Shown here: positions 30,685-39,982 of the stretch, piece by piece
Layout of the letters: every line of letters starts with the position of its first letter
Position numbering within the stretch: the stretch's first letter is position 1
Assembly: GCF_036967205.1 (NCBI RefSeq)
Contig: NZ_CP146022.1
Coordinates: 3,782,001 to 3,846,000 of the forward strand
Reading direction: 5' to 3'
Source of the DNA: Streptomyces sp. Q6
Lineage (GTDB): Bacteria > Actinomycetota > Actinomycetes > Streptomycetales > Streptomycetaceae
DNA: 64,000 bases
Made by a program: the position numbers and the translations under genes
Notes under the pieces: model-generated
What the model was told of the DNA's origin: nothing
The model's database searches: none
What the model saw: only the letters and a program-made list of their open reading frames with translations

Positions 30685-31508
30685 ATGCCGGGAGGCAGGC
30701 TCACGCAGCCGGAACGACAGCAGATCGCGCTGGGCCTGGCCGACGGCCTCGCCTACGCGGAGATCGCCCGTCGCCTCGACCGCCCCACGTCGACCATCAC
30801 CCGCGAGGTCATGCGCAACGGCGGCCCCGCCGGCTACCGCGCCGACCTCGCCCACCGCGCCACCGAGCGCCGCGCCCACCAGCGCCGCCAGGCCGCCCCC
30901 GGAGCGGCCCGCAGTCCCCCGAGCCCGCCCACGGGCGCGACCCCGAGGCGGTGCGCGAGTACGGGGAGGCGTTCACCACGCTGCTGATGCAGCAGGGGCT
31001 GCCCAAGATGATGGCGCAGGTGCTCACCTGCCTGCTCACCACCGACGAGGGCAGCCTCACCGCGGCCGAACTCGTCCAGCGCCTCCAGGTCAGCCCGGCC
31101 TCCGTCTCCAAGGCGATCGCGTACCTCGAAGCCCAGGGGCTGATCGCCCGCGAGCGGGGCGAGGGCCGCCGCGAGCGCTATCTCGTGAGCAACGACGTCT
31201 GGTACCAGAGCATGGCCGCGACCGCCCGCGCCAACGCCGATCTCGCCGTGACCGCCCGCCGCGGTGTCGGCGTCCTCGGCCCCGGCACCCCGGCCGCCGT
31301 GCGCCTGGAGAACATCGCCCGCTTCATGGATTTCGTCGGCGAGAGCATCAGCCGCGCCGCCGAACAGGCCCGCGACATCCTGAACACCGAACCCGCTCCC
31401 CGCCCCGACGCGGCCCCCACCGCCGGAACAGCCACCGAAACGGACGTCGAAACAGGCGAAACCCCCTTGCCTAGAGCGCACTCCACGTCCTTGGCTGAGG
31501 ACTCATGA
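30685..31508 (+). pseudogene. IS30-type HTH / GbsR-MarR regulator with one frameshift
   Basis: The ATG at 30685 has AAGGAGA six bases upstream. The first frame encodes an IS30/HTH_38-like segment (LTQPERQQIALGLADGL, then AYAEIARRLDRPTSTITREV). Near 30896-30913 the frame shifts; the next frame encodes a GbsR/MarR winged helix (LTAAELVQRLQVSPASVSKA) and an alpha-helical C-terminus. One added C in the local C runs yields about 274 residues in one protein, so the protein has two DNA-binding modules. The stop overlaps the aldo-keto reductase start (ATGA). It should control the divergent DUF4097-exporter unit. Confidence 0.8.
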
Positions 31509-32494
31509 AGTACACGCAGCTCGGACGCACAGGACTCAAGGTCAGCCGGCTCGTCCTCGGCACCATGAACTTCGGTCCGCAGACCGACGAAGCCGCGAGC
31601 CACGCCATCATGGACGCGGCGCTGGCCGGCGGCATCAACTACTTCGACACGGCCAACGTGTACGGCTGGGGTGAGAACAAGGGCCGTACCGAGGAGATCA
31701 TCGGCACCTGGTTCGCGGAGGGCGGCGGCCGCCGCGACAAGACCGTCCTCGCCACCAAGGTGTTCGGGAGCATGACGGCCGGCGACGACGTGTGGCCCAA
31801 CCACGACCGGCTCTCCGCGGTGAACATCCGCCGGGCCGTCGAGGCGTCGCTGAAGCGGCTCCAGACCGACTACATCGACATCTACCAGTTCCACCACATC
31901 GACCGGCACACGCCGTTCGAGGAGATCTGGCAGGCGATCGACGTCCTGATCCAGCAGGGCAAGATCCTCTACGCCGGCTCGTCGAACTTCCCCGGCTACA
32001 AGATCGCCCAGGCCAACGAGCTGGCGAAGGCCCACGGCCGCGTCGGCCTCGTCAGCGAGCAGTGCCTCTACAACCTCGCCGAGCGCCGCGCCGAGATGGA
32101 GGTCATCCCGGCCGCGCAGGAGTACGGCCTGGGCGTCATCCCCTGGTCGCCGCTGCACGGCGGGCTGCTGGGCGGTGTGATCAAGAAGGAGGCGCAGGGC
32201 AAGCGCCGCACCGAGGGCCGGTCCGCGAGCGCCCTGGAGAACACCAAGGTGCGCGAGCAGGTCCAGGCGTACGAGGACCTGCTCGACAAGCACGGTCTGG
32301 AGCCGGGCGAGGCGGCGCTGGCGTGGCTCCTCACCCGTCCGGGCGTGACCGGCCCGATCGTCGGTCCGCGCACCCAGGAGCAGCTGGACTCGGCGCTGCG
32401 CGCGGTCGAGCTCGAACTGGGCGAGGACGTCCTGGCGTCCCTGGAAGAGATCTTCCCCGGCCCGGGTCCGTCGCCGGAGGCCTTCGCCTGGTAG
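31505..32494 (+). CDS. Aldo/keto reductase
   Basis: 329 residues, NADPH-dependent (beta/alpha)8 barrel. Catalytic Asp48 and Tyr53 lie in FDTANVYG, the active-site histidine in FHHIDRH, and the NADPH-binding C-terminus is TGPIVGPRTQEQL. It is translationally coupled to the regulator (four-base overlap), so its expression is likely linked to whatever that regulator senses. It resembles general stress/YhdN-type reductases; substrate unknown. Confidence 0.9.
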   Translation: MKYTQLGRTGLKVSRLVLGTMNFGPQTDEAASHAIMDAALAGGINYFDTANVYGWGENKGRTEEIIGTWFAEGGGRRDKTVLATKVFGSMTAGDDVWPNHDRLSAVNIRRAVEASLKRLQTDYIDIYQFHHIDRHTPFEEIWQAIDVLIQQGKILYAGSSNFPGYKIAQANELAKAHGRVGLVSEQCLYNLAERRAEMEVIPAAQEYGLGVIPWSPLHGGLLGGVIKKEAQGKRRTEGRSASALENTKVREQVQAYEDLLDKHGLEPGEAALAWLLTRPGVTGPIVGPRTQEQLDSALRAVELELGEDVLASLEEIFPGPGPSPEAFAW

Positions 32495-32525
32495 GCGCGC
32501 CGCGGCGGCCGTCGGGCACGAGCGC

Positions 32526-32615
32526 CTACTGGCCGACGGCCGCCGCCACCGCCACCACGACGAACATCAGCACAAGCACACCGGCCATGATCCGGTTCCG
32601 CGTCTTCGGGTCCAC
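32526..32615 (-). CDS. 29-residue membrane peptide
   Basis: A GTG-started frame of 30 codons: a basic N-terminus (DPKTRNRIMAG) followed by a hydrophobic helix of about 18 residues (VLVLMFVVVAVAAAVG) and a final Gln. It starts nine bases after the ThpR stop with AGG upstream, so it is the second gene of that unit. Single-span small proteins are easily missed; I judge it real because composition and placement are unlike chance. Role unknown. Confidence 0.6.
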   Translation of the reverse strand: MDPKTRNRIMAGVLVLMFVVVAVAAAVGQ

Positions 32616-32624
32616 GCGTCGAGC

Positions 32625-33182
32625 CTAACGCGTGCCCGAAAGCTCCCATCCGCCGACCTTCGCGTACCGCGGCCGCTCGCCCGGTACCCCGGACGTCGGC
32701 AGATCGCTCCGTACGAGGGCCAGCTCGCCGACCGTCCAGGGTGACCCGGCGAAGTCGGCGAGCGCGGTGACGTGCGCCCCGAAGTCGAACGGCTCCCGGC
32801 TGCGGGCCAGCGTCAGGTGCGGCCGGTACCGCCGGTGCTCCCCGGGCAGCCCGGCCTTCCTCCCCGCCGCCTCGGCCCGCTCGGCGAGCCGGCGCAGCGC
32901 GTCCACGTCGCCGCGCACCCCCGCCCACAGGGCCCGGCCGCCGAAGTGCCCGCCCCCGTGCAGCGTGAGCCGGAACTCCTCGCTGCGTCCCGCGGCCCGC
33001 GCGAGCCGCTCCTCCAGTTCGGGCACGGTCGCCTCGGGCACGTCCCCGTAGAAGGCGAGGGTGAGGTGCCAGCCGGACCGGCCCGTCCAGCGTGGGCCGG
33101 CGCTGTCGGCCAGCCGGTCGACGGCGTGACCGAGTTCGGCGAGGGCGTCGGCGGGCGGCAGCACGGCGGCGAAGAGTCTCAT
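32625..33182 (-). CDS. thpR: RNA 2',3'-cyclic phosphodiesterase (2'-5' RNA ligase family)
   Basis: 185 residues, normal for the LigT/ThpR family. The two HxTx catalytic motifs are HLTL at 39-42 and HLTL at 122-125, on the expected two-lobed fold. It hydrolyses 2',3'-cyclic phosphate ends of RNA, with ligation as the reverse reaction; the physiological substrate is unclear. ATG start at 33182. It is followed by the 29-residue peptide. Confidence 0.9.
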   Translation of the reverse strand: MRLFAAVLPPADALAELGHAVDRLADSAGPRWTGRSGWHLTLAFYGDVPEATVPELEERLARAAGRSEEFRLTLHGGGHFGGRALWAGVRGDVDALRRLAERAEAAGRKAGLPGEHRRYRPHLTLARSREPFDFGAHVTALADFAGSPWTVGELALVRSDLPTSGVPGERPRYAKVGGWELSGTR

Positions 33183-33283
33183 GGGGCCCAGTTTCCCCGC
33201 CGGGTGTCCGGCCGACCGCCCGGTGTCCGGCCGACCGCCCGGCCCCACCGGGCCCCGCGCCCGCAGGCGCGGGGCCCGGCCGG

Positions 33284-34642
33284 TCAGGCCACCGCGGCCA
33301 GCGGCTGCGGTTCCCTCGGGACGAACTGGAGGTGGCGCTCGCCGCGCCGCAGGTCGACCTTGAGGCGGAGGTTGGCCGCGCGGGCCAGCATCAGGCCGAC
33401 GCCGACCGCCGCCGCGGCGCAGATCACGCCGCCCAGCGTGAAGCTGACGCGGACGCCGTACTGGTCGGCGAGCCAGCCGAAGAGCGGGCCGCCCAGCGGG
33501 GTGCCGCCGGTGAACACCATCATGAACAGGGACATCACCCGGCCGCGCATCTCCGGGTCCGTGCCCATCTGGACCGTGGAGTTGGCGGTCACGTTGACCG
33601 TGAGGCCGAGGATGCCGAGGAGCACGATCATCGGCGCGAACGCCCAGACCCCCGGCGCCCACGCGGCCAGGACCTCCAGGACACCGAAACCGACGGCGGC
33701 GCCGACCAGGACCCGCAGCCGGGTCGAGCGGCGGCGGGCGGCGAGCAGCGCGCCGGCCAGCGAGCCGATCGCCATGAGCGTGTTGAACAGGCCGTACTGG
33801 CCGACGCCGCCGTGGAACACGTCGTCGGCGTACGCGCTGAGCCAGATCGGGAAGTTGAACCCGAAGGTGCCGACGAACCCGACGAGGACGATCGGCCAGA
33901 TCAGCTCGGGACGCTGCGACACGTACCGCAGGCCGTCCTTCAGCTGCCCCTTGCCGCGCGGGGCGAGCTTCGTCTTGTGCAGCTCGCCGGTGCGGATGAG
34001 CATCAGGCCGGTCAGCGGCGCGAGGAAGGACAGGCCGTTCGCGAGGAACGCCCAGCCCGGTCCGACGGCGGCGGTGAGCGCGGAGGCGACGGCCGGTCCG
34101 ATGAGACGCGCGGACTGGAAGTTCGCGGAGTTCAGGGAGACGGCGTTGCGGAGCTGGTCCGGGCCGACCATCTCGGACACGAAGGACTGCCGCGTCGGGT
34201 TGTCGACGACCGTGACGAGGCCGGTGAAGAAGGCGGCGAGGTAGACGTGCCAGACCTGTACGTGGCCGGACAGCGTCAGCGCGGCGAGGAACAGGCCGGA
34301 CAGGCTCATCGCGCCCTGGGTGCAGAAGAGCAGCTTCCGCTTGGCGAACCGGTCGGCGATGACACCGCCGTACAGGCCGAAGAGGAGCATCGGCAGGAAC
34401 TGCATCGCCGTGGTGACACCGACGGCGGCGGACGATCCCGTCAGGGAGAGCACCAGCCAGTCCTGGGTGATGCGGGCCATCCAGGTGCCGGTGTTGGAGA
34501 TGACGGCGCCGGTCGCGAAGAGGCGGTAGTTGCGCACCTTCAGGCTGGCGAACATCGAGGTCTTGCGGGTGTCTGAGGGGCGGGAAGGGGTGTCGTGGGC
34601 GGCTGGGACGGGGGCGGAGTCTGCTCCGGATCCCGTACTCAA
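33284..34642 (-). CDS. MFS transporter (enterobactin-exporter/Bcr type)
   Basis: 452 residues with about twelve membrane helices; motif A-like GGVIADRFAKRK after helix 2, and LVTVVDNPTRQSFVSEMV typical of the MFS_3 (EntS-like) group. The start is a TTG at 34642 with GAGGAGG ten bases upstream; a downstream ATG at the first helix would leave too short a leader. It lies 43 bases after a MarR gene on the same strand, so export is probably controlled by that regulator. Confidence 0.85.
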   Translation of the reverse strand: MSTGSGADSAPVPAAHDTPSRPSDTRKTSMFASLKVRNYRLFATGAVISNTGTWMARITQDWLVLSLTGSSAAVGVTTAMQFLPMLLFGLYGGVIADRFAKRKLLFCTQGAMSLSGLFLAALTLSGHVQVWHVYLAAFFTGLVTVVDNPTRQSFVSEMVGPDQLRNAVSLNSANFQSARLIGPAVASALTAAVGPGWAFLANGLSFLAPLTGLMLIRTGELHKTKLAPRGKGQLKDGLRYVSQRPELIWPIVLVGFVGTFGFNFPIWLSAYADDVFHGGVGQYGLFNTLMAIGSLAGALLAARRRSTRLRVLVGAAVGFGVLEVLAAWAPGVWAFAPMIVLLGILGLTVNVTANSTVQMGTDPEMRGRVMSLFMMVFTGGTPLGGPLFGWLADQYGVRVSFTLGGVICAAAAVGVGLMLARAANLRLKVDLRRGERHLQFVPREPQPLAAVA

Positions 34643-34685
34643 AGTGCGTTCGCCTCCTCGGCGGTCGTCGGTCCCCCGTGGGGGC

Positions 34686-35123
34686 TCAGAGGTGGGCGAG
34701 CTTCTCGAGGACGGGGGCGGCCGCGCGCAGCTTGGCCCATTCGTCCTCGTCGAGGCTGTCGGCCAGGGCGGCCAGCCAGGCGTTCCGCTTCCTGCGGCTC
34801 TCCAGGAGCATGGTCTCGGCCTGCTCGGTGGAGGTGACGACCTTCTGCCGACGGTCCTCGGGGTGAGGCTCCAGCCTGACCAGTCCCTTGGCCTCCAGGA
34901 GCGCGACGATGCGGGTCATCGACGGCGGCTGCACATGCTCCTTGCGGGCCAGTTCGCCCGGGGTGGCGGTGCCGCAGTTCGCGAGGGTGCCGAGCACCGA
35001 CATCTCGGTGGGGCTCAGCGATTCGTCGACCCGCTGGTGCTTGAGTCGGCGCGACAGGCGCATCACGGCGGAGCGCAGGGAGTTCACGGCGGCGGCATCG
35101 TCACCATGGGAGAGGTCCGGCAT
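34686..35123 (-). CDS. MarR-family regulator
   Basis: 145 residues, the usual MarR size. The winged helix is clear (LSPTEMSVLGTLANCG, ARKEHVQPPSMTRIVALLEAKG, RLEPHPEDRRQK). It likely represses itself and the MFS exporter downstream in the same unit; a palindromic segment overlaps and precedes its start. The inducer is unknown. Confidence 0.88.
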   Translation of the reverse strand: MPDLSHGDDAAAVNSLRSAVMRLSRRLKHQRVDESLSPTEMSVLGTLANCGTATPGELARKEHVQPPSMTRIVALLEAKGLVRLEPHPEDRRQKVVTSTEQAETMLLESRRKRNAWLAALADSLDEDEWAKLRAAAPVLEKLAHL

Positions 35124-35126
35124 GTT

Positions 35127-35156
35127 CGTTAGCGTAACTCATTACTTCCTCTAACG
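35127..35156. promoter_or_regulatory. Candidate MarR operator
   Basis: CGTTAG (35127-35132) and CTAACG (35151-35156) are inverted arms; inside them GTAA-CTCA-TTAC (35134-35145) is a second symmetric element. It lies directly upstream of the MarR start in a short AT-richer stretch. Confidence 0.5.
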
Positions 35157-35277
35157 ACTACAGGTGGGGCGCGGACTTCCCGTGATCCCGGCCACCCAAC
35201 CACCGCGTCACTCAAACGAGTGAGCCGGATCCGGAAAGTGACACGCGCACACATCCCCCGCCCCGACCCTGTTCCGT

Positions 35278-35460
35278 ATGGGATCGACAGTGCTCAGCCT
35301 GCGGATAGACGGTGAGCTGCTCGACCGGCTCAAGAGGCACGCCGCCAAAAGGGGAATGAGCGTCCAGGACTATGTGGTCCGGACGCTCATTCGGGATGAC
35401 TTCGACGAACGCTTCAAGACGGCCGTCGAGGAGACGGAGAAGTTCTACGGGGCCGCCTGA
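35278..35460 (+). CDS. Ribbon-helix-helix (CopG-like) small protein
   Basis: 60 residues. The N-terminal strand (TVLSLRIDGELL) and two helices (LDRLKRHAAKRG, SVQDYVVRTLIRDDF) fit the ribbon-helix-helix DNA-binding fold. No toxin-like gene follows; the next gene is convergent, so it is not an obvious antitoxin. Upstream are two palindromes, TCACTC-N4-GAGTGA (35208-35223) and CCGGATCCGG (35225-35234), that it could bind. The ATG has no clear ribosome site. Confidence 0.75.
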   Translation: MGSTVLSLRIDGELLDRLKRHAAKRGMSVQDYVVRTLIRDDFDERFKTAVEETEKFYGAA

Positions 35461-35495
35461 GGCTCAGCGCCTGCCCGCGCGGACAGGCTGCCGGC

Positions 35496-36944
35496 TCACG
35501 TGAGGCCGAGCGACGGCATCAGGTAGTAGAAGACGAAGACCGCCGACACGGCGTACATCGCGGCCGGGACCTCCTTCGCCCGGCCCGCGACCACGCGCAG
35601 CACGGTGAAGGTGATGAAGCCCATGCCGATGCCGTTCGTGATCGAGTACGTGAACGGCATCATCAGCATCGTGACGAAGGCCGGGATGGCGATCGTCCAG
35701 TCGCCCCAGTCGATGGCGCGGATGCCACCGGCGAGGATCATGAAGCCCACCGCGAGCAGCGCCGGGGTGGCCGCCTGGGACGGGACCATCGTGGCGATCG
35801 GCGTGAGGAACAGCGCGACGGCGAAGAGACCACCGGTGACGACGTTCGCGAAGCCGGTGCGCGCACCCTCGCCGACACCGGCCGTGGACTCCACGAAGCA
35901 GGTGGTGGCGGAGGAGGACGAGGCACCGCCGGCGGCGACGGCGATGCCGTCGATGAACAGGACCTTGTTCATGCCCGGCATCTGACCCTTGTCGTCGGTC
36001 AGGTGCGCCTCGTCGCTGATGCCCATGATCGTGCCCATCGCGTCGAAGAAGCACGACAGCAGCACGGTGAAGACGAAGAGGATGCCGGTGAGGATGCCGA
36101 CCTTCTCGAAGCCGCCGAACAGGCTGACCTCGCCGACCAGACCGAAGTCGGGGGTCGAGACCGGGTTGCCGGGCCACTTCGGGGTGGTCAGGCCCCAGGA
36201 CGGGACCTTGGCGACGGCGTCGATGATCATCGCGGCGACCGTCATCACGACGATCGAGATCAGGATCGCGCCGGGCACCTTGCGCACCAGCAGCGCCAGG
36301 GTCAGCAGCACACCGAGCACGAAGACGAGCACCGGCCAGCCCACGAGGTGGCCGCCGACGCCGAGCTGGAGCGGGACCGTCGTCTGCGCGGCGTCCGGGA
36401 TACGGGTCACGAAGCCCGAGTCGACGAGACCGATCAGCATGATGAACAGGCCGATGCCGATCGCGATGCCCTTGCGCAGGCTCAGCGGCACCGCGTTCAT
36501 CACGCGCTCCCGGAGCCCGGTGGCGACGAGCAGCATCACGACGAAGCCCGCGAGGACGACCATGCCCATCGCGTCCGGCCACGACATGCGCGGCGCGAGC
36601 TGGAGGGCGACGACCGTGTTCACACCGAGGCCGGCGGCGAGCGCGATCGGCACGTTGCCGATGACGCCCATGAGCAGCGTGGTGAAGGCGGCGGTCAGGG
36701 CGGTCGCGGTGACGAGCTGGCCGTTGTCGAGCTGGTGCCCGTACATGTCCTTCGCGCTGCCGAGGATGATCGGGTTCAGCACGATGATGTAGGCCATCGC
36801 GAAGAACGTGGCGAAACCGCCGCGGACCTCACGGGCGACCGTCGAGCCGCGTTCCGAGATCTTGAAGTACCGGTCGAAACCGTTCTTCGGAGCCTGCGGC
36901 GGCTGGCTGTTGACGTCGACCGGGGCGGTGGCCGGTGTGGACAT
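35496..36944 (-). CDS. NCS2 (AzgA-type) purine permease
   Basis: 482 residues with 12-14 hydrophobic segments. The family marks are FATFFAMAYIIVLNP near the first helix, GLGVNTVVAL, and DAMGTIMGISDEAHLTD in the substrate region, as in adenine/hypoxanthine/guanine transporters. It imports purine bases with protons across the cytoplasmic membrane. Palindromes upstream (37031-37072) suggest regulation. Substrate within the purines is not resolved. Confidence 0.9.
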   Translation of the reverse strand: MSTPATAPVDVNSQPPQAPKNGFDRYFKISERGSTVAREVRGGFATFFAMAYIIVLNPIILGSAKDMYGHQLDNGQLVTATALTAAFTTLLMGVIGNVPIALAAGLGVNTVVALQLAPRMSWPDAMGMVVLAGFVVMLLVATGLRERVMNAVPLSLRKGIAIGIGLFIMLIGLVDSGFVTRIPDAAQTTVPLQLGVGGHLVGWPVLVFVLGVLLTLALLVRKVPGAILISIVVMTVAAMIIDAVAKVPSWGLTTPKWPGNPVSTPDFGLVGEVSLFGGFEKVGILTGILFVFTVLLSCFFDAMGTIMGISDEAHLTDDKGQMPGMNKVLFIDGIAVAAGGASSSSATTCFVESTAGVGEGARTGFANVVTGGLFAVALFLTPIATMVPSQAATPALLAVGFMILAGGIRAIDWGDWTIAIPAFVTMLMMPFTYSITNGIGMGFITFTVLRVVAGRAKEVPAAMYAVSAVFVFYYLMPSLGLT

Positions 36945-37030
36945 GAGTGACCTCAGCGGTATTCAGCAGTGAGCAGATCTGCGGCGATCTGTTGGCGGGA
37001 GCGCGATCAAGTCTGGCCGTCGGCCGATCA

Positions 37031-37072
37031 CCAACAGGTTTCCCCGATGTTGCTGTTGGTGTTTCGTACGAA
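37031..37072. promoter_or_regulatory. Palindromes upstream of the purine permease
   Basis: TTCGTACGAA at 37063-37072 is a perfect 10-base palindrome, and CCAACAG/CTGTTGG (37031-37037 and 37053-37059) is an inverted repeat. Both lie 87-128 bases upstream of the permease start on the minus strand. Confidence 0.4.
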
Positions 37073-37208
37073 CAGAAGTAGACAGACTCAGGCCGTTTCA
37101 GTATGAACATATGAGGCCGAAATCGCTATCTCCGCGCGTAGACCCTTGGTATACGGGGGTGGAACGGGGGTCGCATGCCCAGCGGACGGCGCCTCGTAAG
37201 CTGTGCAC

Positions 37209-37490
37209 ATGGCGAAGTGGACCCCGAAGCACGAGGCACCGGAACCCCTGGAGGGGCCCGTGGTCGCCACCATCACGGGCGGCACGATCCTCTGGTTCGT
37301 CCTGTTCCTGGCGCAGCTGCCGTTCTACGGCTGGTTCGACGACCGCGGGACCACCTGGTGGGTGTGGACCTGCCTGGCCGGAGCCGGGCTCGGCCTCATC
37401 GGCATCTGGTACGTCCGCAAGCGCGACGCGGCGATCAAGCGGGCGGCGGCTACGACCCCGGGAGCAGCGGCTACGACCCCGGGAGCATAG
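37209..37490 (+). CDS. DUF2530 small membrane protein
   Basis: 93 residues: hydrophilic start (MAKWTPKHEAPEPLEGP), two membrane helices (ITGGTILWFVLFLAQLPFYG and WWVWTCLAGAGLGLIGIWYV) and a basic tail, matching DUF2530. The tail repeats AAATTPG twice because of a 21-base direct duplication (37446-37466 and 37467-37487). Function unknown. It is upstream of the P-type ATPase by 82 bases. Confidence 0.82.
   Translation: MAKWTPKHEAPEPLEGPVVATITGGTILWFVLFLAQLPFYGWFDDRGTTWWVWTCLAGAGLGLIGIWYVRKRDAAIKRAAATTPGAAATTPGA
37446..37487 (+). repeat. 21-base direct duplication in the DUF2530 tail
   Basis: Two identical 21-base units, 37446-37466 and 37467-37487, in frame, immediately before the TAG stop. 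Confidence 0.9.
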
Positions 37491-37572
37491 GGGCCCTCCC
37501 CCGTCCTCCCCAGGTCGGACCTTTCACCCGGTCGACGGGTGAACCCCCGGCATCGCCCGTACTGTCGATCCC

Positions 37573-39972
37573 ATGACGCACATCGATGCGGGCGCCGAAC
37601 TCGACCCGGTGCACCCGGTACCGGTACCGGAGCGCACGGCGGGGCTGACCGGCGCCGAGGTCGCCGAGCGCGTCGCTCGGGGCGAGGTCAACGACGTACC
37701 GGTGCGCAGCTCACGCTCGCTCACCGAGATCGTCCGTGCGAACGTCTTCACCCGGTTCAACGCGATCATCGGCGTGCTCTGGCTGATCATGCTGTTCGTC
37801 GCGCCGATCCAGGACAGCCTCTTCGGCTTCGTGATCATCGCGAACACCGGGATCGGCATCATCCAGGAGTGGCGGGCGAAGCAGACCCTGGACTCGCTCG
37901 CGGTGATCGGTGAGGCCCGGCCGACGGTGCGGCGCGACGGGGCCGCCACCGAGATCTCCACCTCGGAGATCGTGCTCGGCGACCTCATCGAGATCGGCCC
38001 CGGCGACAAGATCGTCGTGGACGGCACCTGTGCGGAGGCCGACGGCCTGGAGATCGACGAGTCGCTGCTCACCGGTGAGGCGGACCCGGTCGTGAAGCGG
38101 CCCGGCGACGACGTCATGTCGGGGTCGTTCGTGGTCGCGGGCGGCGGCGCGTTCACCGCGACGAAGGTGGGCCGCGAGGCGTACGCCGCGCAGCTCGCCG
38201 AGGAGGCGAGCCGGTTCACGCTCGTCCACTCCGAACTGCGCTCCGGCATCTCCACCATCCTCAAGTACGTGCAGTGGATGATGATCCCGACCGCGATCGG
38301 CCTGGTCATCAGCCAGCTCGTCGTCAAGGAGCACGGCTTCAAGGACTCCGTGGCGCGCACGGTCGGCGGCATCGTCCCGATGGTCCCCGAGGGCCTCGTG
38401 CTGCTGACGTCCGTGGCCTTCGCGATCGGCGTCATCCGGCTCGGCCGCCAGCAGTGCCTCGTCCAGGAGCTCCCGGCCATCGAGGGCCTCGCCCGGATCG
38501 ACACCGTCTGCCTCGACAAGACGGGCACGCTCACCGAGGGCGGCATGGACGTCGCCGAGCTGCGGCCCCTGAACGGCGCCGACGAGACGTACGTACGCAA
38601 GGTGCTCGGCGCGCTCGGTGAGTCCGACCCGCGGCCCAACGCCTCGCTCCAGGCCATCATCGACGCCTACCCGGACAGCGAGGAGTGGCGCTGCGTCGAG
38701 TCGCTGCCGTTCTCCTCGGCGCGCAAGTACAGCGGCGCCGCGTTCAGCGAGGGCGACGGGACGGGCAGCGCGTGGCTGCTCGGCGCGCCGGACGTGCTGC
38801 TCCCGGCCGGTGATCCGGCCCTCGCCGAGACCGAGGGCCTCAACCGGCAGGGGCTGCGCGTGCTGCTGCTCACCCGGGTGGCCGGGGACCTGGAGGACGC
38901 CCGGGTCACGGAAGGCGCGCGGCCCGCCGCGCTGATCGTCCTGGAGCAGCGGCTGCGCCCGGACGCCGCCGACACCCTGCGCTACTTCGCCGAGCAGGAC
39001 GTCAGGGCCAAGGTCATCTCCGGTGACAACGCGGTGTCCGTGGGCGCGGTCGCCGGGAAGCTGGGCCTGGCCGGCGCGGAGAACACCGTCGACGCCCGGA
39101 CCCTGCCCGAGGACCGGGCCGGGATGGCCGACGCGCTCGACGCGGGCACGGTGTTCGGCCGGGTCACGCCGCAGCAGAAGCGGGACATGGTCGCGGCCCT
39201 CCAGTCGCACGGGCACACGGTCGCGATGACCGGCGACGGTGTGAACGACGTCCTCGCGCTCAAGGACGCCGACATCGGGGTGTCCATGGGCTCGGGCTCG
39301 GAGGCGACCCGGGCGGTCGCGCAGATCGTGCTCCTGAACAACTCGTTCGCGACGCTGCCCTCGGTGGTCGCGGAGGGCCGCCGGGTCATCGGCAACATCA
39401 CGCGCGTGGCGACGCTGTTCCTGGTCAAGACCGTCTACTCGGTGCTTCTCGCCCTGCTCGTGGTCTGCTTCCAGGTGGAGTACCCATTCCTGCCACGGCA
39501 CCTGACGCTGCTGTCGACGCTGACGATCGGCGTCCCCGCGTTCTTCCTGGCGCTCGCGCCGAACACGGAGCGGGCGCAGCCGCACTTCGTGCGGCGGGTG
39601 ATGCGGTACGCGGTCCCCGGCGGGATCGTGGCCGGAACCGCCACGTTCGTGATGTACATGATCGCCCGGCACTACTACAGCGGCACGGGCGCGCTGGACG
39701 CGGAGACCAGCTCGGCGACGCTGACGCTGTTCCTGATCTCGATGTGGGTGCTCGCCATCGTCGCCCGTCCCTACACGTGGTGGCGGATCTGCCTGGTGGC
39801 GGCGATGGGTCTCGGCTTCCTGCTGGTCCTGGTCGTGCCGTGGCTTCAGGAGTTCTTCGCGCTGAAGCTGGTGGGCAGCGTGATGCCGTGGACCGCGGTG
39901 GGGGTGGCGGCGGTGGCGGCGGCCGTCCTGGAGTTCCTGTGGAAGTGGGTCGGCCGCCGCTTTCCTGCCTGA
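37573..39972 (+). CDS. P-type ATPase, CtpE-like
   Basis: 799 residues. The actuator TGE loop is DESLLTGEADP, the phosphorylated aspartate is Asp315 in DKTGTLTEG, and the hinge is MTGDGVNDVLALKDADIGVSMG. The ion-path motif in helix 4 is PMVPEGL, which is characteristic of the mycobacterial CtpE group, proposed calcium exporters/importers, rather than the CPC of copper pumps. There is no N-terminal metal-binding domain. The ion specificity is therefore inferred. It is convergent with a secreted-protein gene 10 bases away. Confidence 0.88.
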   Translation: MTHIDAGAELDPVHPVPVPERTAGLTGAEVAERVARGEVNDVPVRSSRSLTEIVRANVFTRFNAIIGVLWLIMLFVAPIQDSLFGFVIIANTGIGIIQEWRAKQTLDSLAVIGEARPTVRRDGAATEISTSEIVLGDLIEIGPGDKIVVDGTCAEADGLEIDESLLTGEADPVVKRPGDDVMSGSFVVAGGGAFTATKVGREAYAAQLAEEASRFTLVHSELRSGISTILKYVQWMMIPTAIGLVISQLVVKEHGFKDSVARTVGGIVPMVPEGLVLLTSVAFAIGVIRLGRQQCLVQELPAIEGLARIDTVCLDKTGTLTEGGMDVAELRPLNGADETYVRKVLGALGESDPRPNASLQAIIDAYPDSEEWRCVESLPFSSARKYSGAAFSEGDGTGSAWLLGAPDVLLPAGDPALAETEGLNRQGLRVLLLTRVAGDLEDARVTEGARPAALIVLEQRLRPDAADTLRYFAEQDVRAKVISGDNAVSVGAVAGKLGLAGAENTVDARTLPEDRAGMADALDAGTVFGRVTPQQKRDMVAALQSHGHTVAMTGDGVNDVLALKDADIGVSMGSGSEATRAVAQIVLLNNSFATLPSVVAEGRRVIGNITRVATLFLVKTVYSVLLALLVVCFQVEYPFLPRHLTLLSTLTIGVPAFFLALAPNTERAQPHFVRRVMRYAVPGGIVAGTATFVMYMIARHYYSGTGALDAETSSATLTLFLISMWVLAIVARPYTWWRICLVAAMGLGFLLVLVVPWLQEFFALKLVGSVMPWTAVGVAAVAAAVLEFLWKWVGRRFPA

Positions 39973-39982
39973 GACCGGTGGG

